Positions 9,372-18,069 of a stretch of 64,000 bases of DNA are shown piece by piece. Origin of the DNA: Sphingomonas sp. JC676. Its GTDB lineage: Bacteria > Pseudomonadota > Alphaproteobacteria > Sphingomonadales > Sphingomonadaceae. A program made the translations under genes and the position numbers. The stretch's first letter is position 1; each line of letters begins with the position of its first letter. The notes beneath the pieces are model-generated. The model worked only from the letters and a program-made list of their open reading frames with translations, had not been told where the DNA came from and made no database searches. The stretch is taken from positions 434,001 through 498,000 of the forward strand of contig NZ_JACTGR010000002.1 of assembly GCF_014489075.1 (NCBI RefSeq), read 5' to 3'.

Positions 9372-10064
9372 GTGGCACGGCGGCGTATTATCCTCTTCGC
9401 CGTGCTGGGCATAGCCTCCTATGCCCTTGCGATGCTCGTCACCATGCCGGCGAGCGTGATCGTCCAGAACCAGCCCTGGCGCACCGGCGTGGCGGGCACG
9501 GTGTGGAACGGCGAAGTGGGCGTCGCCGGCGGCAGCAAGCTCGAATGGCACATGGCACCGCTTCGCTCGCTAGTCAGCCTAGGTTTCGCTGCGGACTGGA
9601 AGGCGACCGGGCCGAACACCGATCTGGGCGGCCAGATGCTGATGCACCTGGGCGGGCGCACCGTGCTCGACAAGGTGAGCGGATCGGCCGACGCCAGCCT
9701 GCTCCAGGCGATCCAGCCCAATTTGCCTTTCACCTGCGACCTGACGATGCAGATCCAGATGGAGCGGATCGCGATCGGCGGCGGCACGCAGCTGCTCGAC
9801 GGCAACCTCACCACCGATCCCGGCAGCTGCCGCCCCAAGGGTGCAGGCGCGGCATCCGCCCTGCCCGCCTTGATCCTGACCGCCGAGCATGTCGGCAACC
9901 GGACGATGATCCGGCTCGCACCGATGACGCAGCGGCGTAGGGTCCTGCTCGACGCGACGCTCAGCGAGGACGGAGCGATCGATATGGGGCTGACGCCCGA
10001 CGGCGCCGTGACGTTGCCGTTCGTCGGTCTGCCGGGAGGCGCGCGGATTCAGGGCAGCATGTAA
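9372..10064 (+). CDS. gspN: Type II secretion system protein N-like
   Basis: Bitopic inner-membrane protein of 230 residues. From GTG at 9372 it begins ARRRIILFAVLGIASYALAM, an N-terminal anchor preceded by three arginines. The remainder is a periplasmic beta-rich domain (TVWNGEVGVAGGSKLEWHM, LPFTCDLTMQIQMERI) with the W-x-G and repeated-strand pattern of GspN. Its role in secretion is accessory and poorly defined in the family. An upstream ATG at 9291 would run into the divergent gene and places 27 non-homologous residues before the anchor, so GTG is preferred. Only 23 bp separate its start from the divergent start at 9348. Its TAA overlaps the next ATG by one base (TAATG). Confidence 0.82.
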   Translation: MARRRIILFAVLGIASYALAMLVTMPASVIVQNQPWRTGVAGTVWNGEVGVAGGSKLEWHMAPLRSLVSLGFAADWKATGPNTDLGGQMLMHLGGRTVLDKVSGSADASLLQAIQPNLPFTCDLTMQIQMERIAIGGGTQLLDGNLTTDPGSCRPKGAGAASALPALILTAEHVGNRTMIRLAPMTQRRRVLLDATLSEDGAIDMGLTPDGAVTLPFVGLPGGARIQGSM

Positions 10065-10489
10065 TGGCCAAGGCGGACCAGGCGGAAATCCGCATGCGGA
10101 TCGTGATCGAGCAGCCGGTTGTCGGCGTCCTCCACAGCCTCCAGTCCAAGGAGGACGGCCCGCTCGATCCGAAACGCTCGAAATCCGGCGAGCCGCTGGC
10201 ATTCGACTTTCCGATCCGCATCGCGCCGGGCCCCAAATTCTTCGGCGATCAGGTGCGGCGCGAAGGCCCCCAGCGGCGCTTCGTCTATATCCGCATCGGC
10301 CAGTCCGCCGGCGATAGCGCCTCACCCTGGTCGCGCCGGATGAAGATCGACATCCACGATATCGACCAGGCATTGCTCGATCGCGCTGTGGCTGGCGAGG
10401 GTATGCTGGAGACCGTGGTCAACGGCACGGGCAAGGACGGCACGCCCGCCTGCGCGACCATACCGGTTAAAAGGCGCAGGATCGGATAG
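10064..10489 (+). CDS. DUF5990-like conserved protein
   Basis: Protein of 141 residues that resembles the DUF5990 family as I recall it: MRIVIEQPVVGVLHSLQ near the N-terminus, LDPKRSKSGEPLAFDFPIRI, GPKFFGDQVRREGPQRRFVY and PWSRRMKIDIHDI. There is no signal peptide and no membrane segment, so it is probably cytoplasmic. Function is unknown. It is translationally coupled to gspN by a 1-base overlap, which is the only link to secretion; the coupling may just reflect shared transcription. The family call comes from motif memory only. Confidence 0.75.
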   Translation: MAKADQAEIRMRIVIEQPVVGVLHSLQSKEDGPLDPKRSKSGEPLAFDFPIRIAPGPKFFGDQVRREGPQRRFVYIRIGQSAGDSASPWSRRMKIDIHDIDQALLDRAVAGEGMLETVVNGTGKDGTPACATIPVKRRRIG

Positions 10490-10608
10490 CATTTGGCCCG
10501 TCTCTGACGAGCCGCCGTAGCTCAAGGCAGCAAAGCGCCAGGTCGCGAACAAGCCGCGTAACTATGCCATAATCTTCAAAATCTGCTATGCTCCTCCGGG
10601 CTTAGGAG

Positions 10609-11319
10609 GTGGCGACGAGCGATCCGACGCAAATCGAGGCCGCGCGCGAAAGCGCTCGCATCTGGCGCTGGCAGCAGCGTCTTCTGCCCTTTGTTCTGGG
10701 CGGCGTGGCCCTGCTCGCGCTCTTCTTCTTTATCTCGACCTTCATCCAGCTTGGCCGCCTCAATGAAGCGGTGGCCTTCACGCCGGACACCCAGCTGGAG
10801 ACTACGCTCAAGCAGATCGATGCGCGGGCAGCAAAACTGCCGGCGCTAGAGGCAACCGAATTGCTGCGTTGGAAGACGATGGTCGTGCTCGAGGCCGATG
10901 TCGTCCGTCACCGTTATGCCCAGGTCAATTCGACGCTGCTGATGCGCGCCTGGACGCGTCACATCGGTTTCGTCACGGGCATGATCCTGACCTTCATGGG
11001 CGCATTGTTCATCCTCACCAAGTTGAGCGAAGCGCAGACCCAGTTGGGCGGTGAAGCGGCGGGCGCGAAAGCGACGCTGGCGACATCGTCCCCCGGCATC
11101 GTGCTCGCCGTGCTGGGGACCGCGCTGATGCTGGTCACGCTGACGGCGAACTTCAAATACGGGACCTCCGACGCTCCGGTCTATTTGCCAGCCCTCGCAC
11201 CGTCGGCAATGCCTGCCCCCGCTGCGATGCAGGAGGAGGGCGAAACCCCAGAAGACCCCGGAGCGACCCCGCCGCCCCCGATCAAACCCAAGCCGGACAC
11301 GAACGATGCGCCGCATTAA
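10609..11319 (+). CDS. Membrane protein of unknown function, three predicted helices, Pro-rich tail
   Basis: I do not recognise a family. The 236 residues have a basic N-terminus (ARIWRWQQR), then helices around VLGGVALLALFFFISTFIQL, FVTGMILTFMGALFILTKL and GIVLAVLGTALMLVTLTANF. A proline- and glutamate-rich C-terminal tail ends PPPIKPKPDTNDAPH. GTG at 10609 is the first possible start after an in-frame stop at 10603, yet the perfect Shine-Dalgarno AGGAGGT (10604-10610) runs straight into it with no spacing, so the real initiation site is uncertain. It overlaps the metallopeptidase gene by 14 bp and probably works with it at the inner membrane. Confidence 0.75.
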   Translation: MATSDPTQIEAARESARIWRWQQRLLPFVLGGVALLALFFFISTFIQLGRLNEAVAFTPDTQLETTLKQIDARAAKLPALEATELLRWKTMVVLEADVVRHRYAQVNSTLLMRAWTRHIGFVTGMILTFMGALFILTKLSEAQTQLGGEAAGAKATLATSSPGIVLAVLGTALMLVTLTANFKYGTSDAPVYLPALAPSAMPAPAAMQEEGETPEDPGATPPPPIKPKPDTNDAPH

Positions 11320-12718
11320 ATTCGCTGCATGTGCGCTGGTCGCCCTCGGCACGGTCGTACATGCCGCGCCAACCGACCCGTCCTATGCCAGGGGCAAGAG
11401 CGAGTGGCTCGCGCAGCGTTATCCCGCTGCCAGCCAGATATTGTTCGACTTCCGTGGCCGCACGGCGACTCGCACGGCGCAGATCGACTATATGATCGGC
11501 ACGGGCGGCTGCCGTACGCCAGGGCGGCGCGCCTGGGGTCTGAGCTTCCTCGACTGGGCATTGAATCGCTACTCGCTGGCGCCCGCGAGCCGCGCCCTGT
11601 TGCTGCGCGAGCATGATCTGTGCCGCGGTACCGGCGCGATGCCCGCACTGGCAAACAAGATCGCGTCTGCCGCGCTGCAGACGACGGCGGGGTCATGGGC
11701 GCAGGGAAAAATGTACTATCTGGAGAAAGCCGGAGAGCCGGTCGCGACCTATTCCGCGAAACCGCTCGGCACCGTCGATCCCGAAGCCCTGGCGCGGCGA
11801 CTGGTGCCGGTCGGTAATCCGGCCGCGATCCGAGCGGCATTGACGCCCGTAATGCCGTCGGGCGCCAAGCTGTACGTCGTTTCGCGCTTCGCGTTCGTGA
11901 CCACCTCCGGCCAGACAAATGCCCAGCTGGACGGGATCGCCAAGCGGCTGGATACCTATCTCGCCTTTCTCGACCGGAGTTACGGCATCCATCTTCCGCG
12001 GAACTATCTGACCCTCTATCTCGTCCCCGATCAGCGCGACCTTCGCGACGCCGCCCGCAACCTGCACGGACTCGACGTCAGCCCGGCAACGATCGGCTAT
12101 ACGTTTCAGGACGACCAGTCAGCGGTGGCGCTGATCCCCGGCGATTCGATCGGAACGCTGTTCCACGAACTTTTCCATCTCGTCGTGCGGTCGACCTTCG
12201 GCGACATTCCGCAATGGCTCGATGAGGGCGTCGCGGGCCTGTATGAAGTATCGGAGATCAAGGGCGCGCAAGTACGCGGGGTGCGCAATTGGCGGGGTCC
12301 CATCCTGCTTCGGTTCTGGGAGCAGCGGCCGCTTCTCCGGGACGTGCTGACCGCCAACTGGTATGTGAGCGACACGCCGAGCGAGCGCTTCGAATATGAC
12401 GGTCCCCCGCCTTCGACCCAGGCGATCACGGTACAATTCGCGGTGTCGCGCTATTTCGCGCTCTATCTGCAGGACAAGGGCAAGCTCGCAAGGGTATTCG
12501 CGCGCGTCCAGGCGCTTCAGCCGCAAGAGGGTGTCAGCCCCGCGGAGGCAACGCTGGGAGCGGTTGCCGCCGAGATGGGGCCGATCGATCAGCTCCAGGC
12601 CGATTTCGACCAATGGTTCCTGTCCACGGAAGGGCATTGCCCGCCGCCGCCCTCCTCCGGCGCGGTCCAGATCAGCAAATATGTGCCTGGCGAACCGCCG
12701 CCATCGGATTGCCGCTAA
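11306..12718 (+). CDS. Secreted gluzincin-type metallopeptidase
   Basis: Exported protein of 470 residues. A signal peptide (KFAACALVALGTVVHA) leads into a domain of unknown fold (to about 180), then a zinc-peptidase domain. The HELFH motif spans residues 287-291 (TLFHELFHLVV), and WLDEG at 304-308 supplies Glu307, the probable third zinc ligand 16 residues after the second His, as in gluzincins. Five or more cysteines (GGCR, HDLCRG, GHCPP, SDCR) suggest disulfides in the periplasm or outside the cell. It overlaps the upstream membrane-protein gene by 14 bp and lies among type II secretion genes, so it may be a secreton substrate or an assembly protease. Both roles are inference. Confidence 0.82.
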   Translation: MRRIKFAACALVALGTVVHAAPTDPSYARGKSEWLAQRYPAASQILFDFRGRTATRTAQIDYMIGTGGCRTPGRRAWGLSFLDWALNRYSLAPASRALLLREHDLCRGTGAMPALANKIASAALQTTAGSWAQGKMYYLEKAGEPVATYSAKPLGTVDPEALARRLVPVGNPAAIRAALTPVMPSGAKLYVVSRFAFVTTSGQTNAQLDGIAKRLDTYLAFLDRSYGIHLPRNYLTLYLVPDQRDLRDAARNLHGLDVSPATIGYTFQDDQSAVALIPGDSIGTLFHELFHLVVRSTFGDIPQWLDEGVAGLYEVSEIKGAQVRGVRNWRGPILLRFWEQRPLLRDVLTANWYVSDTPSERFEYDGPPPSTQAITVQFAVSRYFALYLQDKGKLARVFARVQALQPQEGVSPAEATLGAVAAEMGPIDQLQADFDQWFLSTEGHCPPPPSSGAVQISKYVPGEPPPSDCR

Positions 12719-12739
12719 ATCGGTCTCTCCACAGCCCGC

Positions 12740-13966
12740 CTACATCCCGACGAGATTGTTGAGGTTGATGATCGGCAGCAGGATCGCGAGCACCATCATC
12801 AGCACCAGCCCGCCCATCACCAGCAGCACCAGCGGCTCGACCAGCGCGACCAGGGTCGAGACCAGCGCGTCCAATTCGCGCTCGAGCTCGCCCGAGGCAC
12901 GGCCAAGCGCGGGGGCGAGCCTGCCACTCGATTCGCCCGAGGCGACAATCGCGACGAGCATCGAAGGGAACACACCCGCCTCCTGCATCGCCGCGCGAAG
13001 CGAAATGCCCTCGCGGACGCGCGTCGCGACGCCGAACGCCTTTTGCCGCACCCAATGGTTGGGAGTCACCGCCGCAGCGGCATTGAGCGCATCGACCAGC
13101 GGCACGGCGCTGCCTACCAGTGTGGCAAGACTGCCGGCGAAGCGCGCGGCGTTGAGCTGGCGACTGAAGCGGCGGAACGGGCGGCGCTCCGAGAAGAAAC
13201 GATGCACGCGCAGCTTGTTCTCGGGCACGCGCGACCAGCGGCCGAACGCGAAGATTCCGATCGCGATCGCGAGGATCAGGTAGAGCCCGAAACTCTGGAG
13301 GAAGCCGCTGATCGCAATCAAGGCTCGCGTCAACAGCGGCAAGTCCGCACCGCGTGACACGAACACCTTCACGATATCCGGCACGACATAGACCAACAGC
13401 ATCACCATCATGCCGAACGACACCAAAGCCAGCAGTGCCGGATAGAGCAAGGCGAGCTGGAGCTTCTGGCCGTTGGCCTGCCGGTTCTCGACGAACTCGG
13501 CGAGGTGGTTGAGCACGTCGGGGAGCTTGCCCGATGCCTCGCCGGCGGAAACCGAGGCGCGGTAGAATTCGGGAAACGCCTTGGGATGCGCCCCCAGCGC
13601 CGTGGCGAAGCTGCGCCCGTCGAGGATCGCGCCGCGCACGTCGAGCAGCAGCGAGCTGGTCGCAGGCTGCTCGGACTGGGTGGCAACCAGGCGCAGCGAT
13701 TCCTCGATCGCGATGTCGGAACCCACAAGCGTGGCGATCTGGCGGGTGATGGTTGCCAGCGCGCGGGGGCTGATCGATCCCCTGCCGAAGCGCGGCAGCT
13801 TGATCGAACCGAACGACCGGCCGCGCTCAGAGGCCACCTCCACCGAGAGCGGCAGCAGCGCCTGCTCGCGCAGCAGAGCGCGCGCGGCTGAGGGGCTGGA
13901 CGCCTCGATGATCCCCTTCTTCGACGCGCCGCTGCGATCGGCGGCGCGATAGGCATAAGCGGGCAT
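12740..13966 (-). CDS. gspF: Type II secretion inner-membrane platform protein GspF
   Basis: Polytopic assembly-platform protein of 408 residues, the usual length. It opens MPAYAYRAADRSGASKKG, the conserved GspF/PilC N-terminus, and has two tandem T2SSF domains (about 70-190 and 275-395). Helices occur near LLYPALLALVSFGMMVMLLV and VALVEPLVLLVMGGLVLMM, and the C-terminus LPIINLNNLV is typical. It couples the GspE ATPase to pseudopilus growth. Its start overlaps the gspE stop by one base, completing the order L-M-E-F. Confidence 0.96.
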   Translation of the reverse strand: MPAYAYRAADRSGASKKGIIEASSPSAARALLREQALLPLSVEVASERGRSFGSIKLPRFGRGSISPRALATITRQIATLVGSDIAIEESLRLVATQSEQPATSSLLLDVRGAILDGRSFATALGAHPKAFPEFYRASVSAGEASGKLPDVLNHLAEFVENRQANGQKLQLALLYPALLALVSFGMMVMLLVYVVPDIVKVFVSRGADLPLLTRALIAISGFLQSFGLYLILAIAIGIFAFGRWSRVPENKLRVHRFFSERRPFRRFSRQLNAARFAGSLATLVGSAVPLVDALNAAAAVTPNHWVRQKAFGVATRVREGISLRAAMQEAGVFPSMLVAIVASGESSGRLAPALGRASGELERELDALVSTLVALVEPLVLLVMGGLVLMMVLAILLPIINLNNLVGM

Positions 13967-15447
13967 CAGGCTTCGTCGCGCACGACGCGCGCGACCTCCT
14001 CCACCGTGGTGACGCCCGCCCGGACCTTGTCGATGCCGTCGTCGAGCAGGCTGGGATTGGCCTTGCGCGCCTGCTTCTCGAGCTCGGCTTCGGAAGCGCC
14101 GTCATGGATCAGCTTCTGGAAAATGTCGTCCACCGCGACGACTTCGTAGATACCGGCGCGGCCGCGATAGCCCTCATCATGGCATTCGGCGCAGCCCACA
14201 GCGCGCCACAGCTTTGTGCCCAGCTCGATCGCGCCGCCGAGCAGCAGCGAATCCGCCTCGGTCGCGACATCCTCGCGCCGGCAGCTCGGGCAGAGCCTCC
14301 GCACCAGCCGCTGCGCCGCCAGCCCAACCACCATCGGAGCGAGCAGATAGCGCTCGACCCCCATGTCGATCATCCGCGTCACCGATCCGACGGCGCTGTT
14401 GGTATGCAGCGTCGAGAGCACGAAATGCCCCGTCATCGACGAGCGGACCGCGACCTGCGCGGTCTCCTGGTCGCGGATCTCGCCGACCATGATCACGTCC
14501 GGGTCCTGACGCAGGATCGCGCGCAGCCCGCGCGCGAAGGTCAGCTCGGTACGCGGATTGACCTGGGTCTGGCCGATGCCGGCAAGCTCATATTCGATGG
14601 GATCTTCCACCGTCATGATGTTGCGCTTGCGATCGTTGAGCCGGTTGAGCGCGGCGTAGAGCGTGGTCGTCTTGCCCGAACCGGTCGGCCCGGTGACCAG
14701 CACCATCCCGTGCGGGCGCTCGAGCAGGCGCGTGAACACGCCCCGGTCGCGCTCGCTCATGCCCAACACTTCCATGTCGAGCCGCAGCGAGCCCTTCTCC
14801 AGGAGGCGCATCACCACCCGCTCGCCATGCTGGGTCGGGATCGTCGAGACGCGCGCGTCGACATCGTGGCCGCCGATCCGCAAAGTCACGCGGCCGTCCT
14901 GCGGAATGCGGCGCTCAGCGATGTCGAGCTTCGCCATCACCTTGATACGGCTGACGAGCAGCGGCGCGAGCGCGCGCGGCGGCTCGATCATGTCGCGCAG
15001 CACACCATCGACGCGGAACCGCACGACCAAGCGCTTCTCCTGCGTCTCGATATGGACGTCCGATGCGCCTTCTTTCACCGCTTCGAGCAGCAGCGCGTTG
15101 ATCAGGCGGATGACCGGCGCGTCGTCACGGGTGTCGAGCAGGTCGTCGATCGAGGCGGCGCTGTCCGCCAGCGCGGCCAGGTCCATGTCACCGAGGTCGA
15201 TATCGGCGGCAGCACCCGCGCCGCTATAGGCCACGCCGAGCGCGGCATCGAAGACATCGTCGGCGACGCTGACGAAGCGCGCGCCGGGGGCGATGCGCTG
15301 AACCTCGAGCAGCCCGTCGAGCGCGGCGCCAGCGCGGTGGACGCATTCCACGCCGTCCGGTCCCTGCCGCAGCAGCACGCCGTTCCGCCGCGCGAAGCTG
15401 TAGGGAAGCGTCGCCGGCACGTCGTCGAGGATCAGCGTATCGGTCAT
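13966..15447 (-). CDS. gspE: Type II secretion ATPase GspE
   Basis: Cytoplasmic hexameric ATPase of 493 residues that drives pseudopilus assembly. Walker A is GPTGSGKTTTLYAAL, the Asp box and Walker B region is TVEDPIEYELAGIGQ with QDPDVIMVGEIRD, and the His box is TGHFVLSTLHTN. Near the C-terminus CPSCRRED and VGCAECHDEG supply the two CxxC pairs of the zinc-binding subdomain. The N-terminal region (1-90) is shorter than in enterobacterial GspE, as in many alphaproteobacteria. It overlaps gspM upstream by 4 bp. Confidence 0.96.
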   Translation of the reverse strand: MTDTLILDDVPATLPYSFARRNGVLLRQGPDGVECVHRAGAALDGLLEVQRIAPGARFVSVADDVFDAALGVAYSGAGAAADIDLGDMDLAALADSAASIDDLLDTRDDAPVIRLINALLLEAVKEGASDVHIETQEKRLVVRFRVDGVLRDMIEPPRALAPLLVSRIKVMAKLDIAERRIPQDGRVTLRIGGHDVDARVSTIPTQHGERVVMRLLEKGSLRLDMEVLGMSERDRGVFTRLLERPHGMVLVTGPTGSGKTTTLYAALNRLNDRKRNIMTVEDPIEYELAGIGQTQVNPRTELTFARGLRAILRQDPDVIMVGEIRDQETAQVAVRSSMTGHFVLSTLHTNSAVGSVTRMIDMGVERYLLAPMVVGLAAQRLVRRLCPSCRREDVATEADSLLLGGAIELGTKLWRAVGCAECHDEGYRGRAGIYEVVAVDDIFQKLIHDGASEAELEKQARKANPSLLDDGIDKVRAGVTTVEEVARVVRDEA

Positions 15448-15941
15448 TGCGCGAAATCCACCGATGCGGAGATGCGGCCGGCGGTCGGGCGGCGCTGGAT
15501 CGAGAGACGGCGGACGCGCAGGTCGCTGGTCGCGCTGAGGTCGGCAAGCCAGGCCATCAGCGATTCATAGGTACCATCGGCGACTGTCGCGCGGACGCCG
15601 CCGGGAATCGCCTCGGGCGCGGCGACGAGGCCGAAGCTGGTCGCGGAGCTGCTCACCACCTCTGCCGGCGGCCCCTGGCGGCGCGGCGTCGTCGGAGCGC
15701 CCAGCGTGCCCGCGGCGCGGATACGCGCGGTGAGCGTCTCATAGGTGCGGATGTCCGACAGCGCCTGGGCGCGCGCCGACTGGAGCGGCTTGATCACGCC
15801 GAAGACCAGCACGACGCCCGCCAGCAGCGCGGCCAGCACGCCGAGCATCAGCCGTTCGCGGCTGCTGCGGCCGCTCCACCAGTCGTTGAAGCGGGTCAGC
15901 GCCGCGTCGAGCGCGGGCAGATGGGTACGGATCACGCTCAT
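15444..15941 (-). CDS. gspM: Type II secretion inner-membrane protein GspM
   Basis: Bitopic platform protein of 165 residues. A cytoplasmic N-terminus (NDWWSGRSSRERLMLG) precedes one helix (VLAALLAGVVLVFGVI) and a periplasmic ferredoxin-like domain (LMAWLADLSATSDLRVRRLS) typical of GspM. It pairs with GspL to recruit GspE. It overlaps gspL and gspE by 4 bp each, so it is translationally coupled to both. Confidence 0.93.
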   Translation of the reverse strand: MSVIRTHLPALDAALTRFNDWWSGRSSRERLMLGVLAALLAGVVLVFGVIKPLQSARAQALSDIRTYETLTARIRAAGTLGAPTTPRRQGPPAEVVSSSATSFGLVAAPEAIPGGVRATVADGTYESLMAWLADLSATSDLRVRRLSIQRRPTAGRISASVDFAQ

Positions 15942-17092
15942 GCCGCACTCGCCGTAATCCGGATCGAGCCGTCGGGCGAGCGGGTTGCGGTGGCCCGCAC
16001 CTGCGCGCCGCGCAACGCCGCGTCGATCCGCGCGGCAAGGCTGGGATCGGTATTGTCCACGTCCATCGTCAGCGTGTTGCCCTCGAACGCCATTTGCCGG
16101 ACGCTGAGCGATCCGCCGAGCGGCTGGAGCGCGCCCGAGATGCGGGTCAGCAGCGGCAGGAAGGCGTCGGGCGCCTTCGATCCCCCCTTGGGCAGCAGAT
16201 CGGGGATCGTCGCCTTCAAGTCGCCGCTCAGATCGGCGCCCGGCGCCGCCAGCGTGGCAGCGGCCAGCGTCTCGGCGCCGCGGCGATCGGCAATCGAACG
16301 GAGCATCATCGTGTCCGCAAAGGCGATCGCGGTATGCGCCACCGCGCCGATTGCAACGATCCAGCCGAGCCGGCGCCAGAAGGTCGAATTCCCAGCGCGA
16401 CGAACCGCATAGCGGCCCTGGCGCAAGTTGAGCGGCGAACGCGCAATATTCTCAAGCGTTGCGGCCGGGTCATAACCAGGACCGTGGACCGTCCAGCCGT
16501 TAGGAAGCTCGCCCTCGGGCGGCGTGTCGCCCGCAATGGTGACATCCAGATCTGATTTATCCGGTGCCTGCTCCCACGCAGCGCGAAGCAGCGGTAAGGG
16601 GCCAGCGAATCCGCCTTCGTCGGTGCGAACGACTACACGGCTGCCCCGAATCTCAGCCGACCAATTATCCTCGTCGGCAATGGGCAGCGCGAGCGCATCA
16701 GGCACCATCGCCGCCTGGCCCAGCCCGCCGGCATCGGCCAGGTCGACCCAGCGCTCCATCACGTCATGCCGGACCACGCCGACCAGGTAGCGCTTGGGAG
16801 CAATTTCCTCGCCGAGCGCGAGATGGAGCGATTCGACCGGCTCGGCGATCAAATCCTCGATCGCGAAGGGCAATGCCTCCAACCTTTTGGCGCGGCTGGA
16901 CAGCGGCAGGTCGACCGCAAGCAGGCGCACCTGCTCGGTGGGAACGAGAATAGTTGCGAGGCCGTCGGGCTCGGCTATGATCAGCCGGTCGCCCGCCAGC
17001 GTCCACACGCCCGCGGCGCGCGGCTCCTGCCCCTCTGACGCATTGATGGTGTTGGATGAGGGTGTCACATAAGCTTCATGGGCAGAACGCAT
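15938..17092 (-). CDS. gspL: Type II secretion inner-membrane protein GspL
   Basis: Platform protein of 384 residues from ATG at 17092. The N-terminal cytoplasmic part is the actin-like GspL domain that binds GspE (VPTEQVRLLAVDLPLSSRAK, ALPFAIEDLIAEPVESLHLA). One membrane helix follows at about residues 238-258 (RLGWIVAIGAVAHTAIAFA), then a periplasmic domain ending VRATATRSPDGSIRITASAA. The frame is open to 17161, but the extra residues look non-homologous. Its ATG is 9 bp from the divergent gspG ATG at 17102, so each promoter must lie inside the other gene or the true starts lie further in (a GTG at 17068 is possible). Confidence 0.9.
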   Translation of the reverse strand: MRSAHEAYVTPSSNTINASEGQEPRAAGVWTLAGDRLIIAEPDGLATILVPTEQVRLLAVDLPLSSRAKRLEALPFAIEDLIAEPVESLHLALGEEIAPKRYLVGVVRHDVMERWVDLADAGGLGQAAMVPDALALPIADEDNWSAEIRGSRVVVRTDEGGFAGPLPLLRAAWEQAPDKSDLDVTIAGDTPPEGELPNGWTVHGPGYDPAATLENIARSPLNLRQGRYAVRRAGNSTFWRRLGWIVAIGAVAHTAIAFADTMMLRSIADRRGAETLAAATLAAPGADLSGDLKATIPDLLPKGGSKAPDAFLPLLTRISGALQPLGGSLSVRQMAFEGNTLTMDVDNTDPSLAARIDAALRGAQVRATATRSPDGSIRITASAA

Positions 17093-17101
17093 GGGGTTGG
17101 G

Positions 17102-17584
17102 ATGCGCATAGTTTTGAAACAGTTTAGTGACATCGCACCGCTTGGCGGCACAAGCAAGCACCGGGCCGTGCCCGATGGCGAGGCCGGCCTGACCCTGATC
17201 GAGATGATGATCGTGCTGGTGATCATCGCCGTCGTGGCGGGTCTGATCACCGTGAACGTGATCGGCCGGCCCGACGAAGCCAAGGCGACCACCACCAAGG
17301 GCAACATCTCCAGCATCTCGGGCGCGCTCAAGATGTACCGGCTCGACAATGGCGATTACCCGACCACCGAGCAGGGCCTGAAGGCGCTGATCGAGAAATC
17401 GACCACCCCGCCCGTCCCCTCCAGCTTCCCGCAGGGCGGCTATCTCTCCGCGCCACCGCTCGACGCCTGGGGCCGTCCGTACGAATATAAATCGGAAGGC
17501 GGTGGCTTCACGATCAAATCACTCGGCAAGGACGGCAAACCCGGCGGCGAAGGCGTCGACGCCGATATCGACGGCAAGGGTTGA
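17102..17584 (+). CDS. gspG: Type II secretion major pseudopilin GspG
   Basis: Main subunit of the pseudopilus, 160 residues. The leader of about 29 residues ends DGEAG, and the mature protein starts LTLIEMMIVLVIIAVVAG with Glu at position 5; Leu at +1 replaces the usual Phe. The family hallmarks are all present: NISSISGALKMYRLDNGDYP, TTEQGLKALIEK, and the C-terminal calcium-binding loop around LDAWGRPYEYKSEG and GGEGVDADID. An ATG at 17078 is an alternative start but lacks a ribosome-binding site. It is first in the gspGHICD unit. Confidence 0.96.
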   Translation: MRIVLKQFSDIAPLGGTSKHRAVPDGEAGLTLIEMMIVLVIIAVVAGLITVNVIGRPDEAKATTTKGNISSISGALKMYRLDNGDYPTTEQGLKALIEKSTTPPVPSSFPQGGYLSAPPLDAWGRPYEYKSEGGGFTIKSLGKDGKPGGEGVDADIDGKG

Positions 17585-18069
17585 TCGAAATGCGGGGGAT
17601 CGGCAGCTCCGTACGCCGCCCTTCCGAGGCCGGACTGACGCTGATCGAGATGCTGATCGTGCTCGCGATCATCGGCGTCGCCGCGGGCGCGACAACTTTG
17701 GGGATCGGCGCTGCGACGCGCGCGCCTTCGGTCGAGACCGAGGCCCGGCGACTGGCGACGCGACTCCAGGCCGCGGCGGACGATGCGATGCTCGGCGACC
17801 GGACGATCGCCTTCACCGTGGAGAAGCACGGCTATGGCTTTGCGACGATCGGCGCGGACGGAAGCATCGTGGCGCGCACCGACGATGCGCTCGGGTTCCA
17901 CCGCCTGCCCACCGGCATCACGATGACGCTGAGCGCGCGGCCCCCGGTGGTGCTGGGGGTGGACGGTTCGGGCAAGCCGATGTCCGCGACGATCGAGAGC
18001 GGATCACAGCGCTGGATGGTCACCTATGACGGCATGACCGCCGCCGCGATTCGGGCGCCGGCGAAGTGA
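17581..18069 (+). CDS. gspH: Type II secretion minor pseudopilin GspH
   Basis: Minor pseudopilin of 162 residues if TTG at 17581 is used, or 159 from ATG at 17590. The leader ends PSEAG and the mature part begins LTLIEMLIVLAIIGVAAG. The GspH pattern continues with ARRLATRLQAAADDAMLGDR and a beta-rich C-terminal domain. It overlaps the gspG stop if the TTG is used. The next gene begins with GTG inside its TGA (GTGA), showing tight coupling. Confidence 0.92.
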   Translation: MIEMRGIGSSVRRPSEAGLTLIEMLIVLAIIGVAAGATTLGIGAATRAPSVETEARRLATRLQAAADDAMLGDRTIAFTVEKHGYGFATIGADGSIVARTDDALGFHRLPTGITMTLSARPPVVLGVDGSGKPMSATIESGSQRWMVTYDGMTAAAIRAPAK

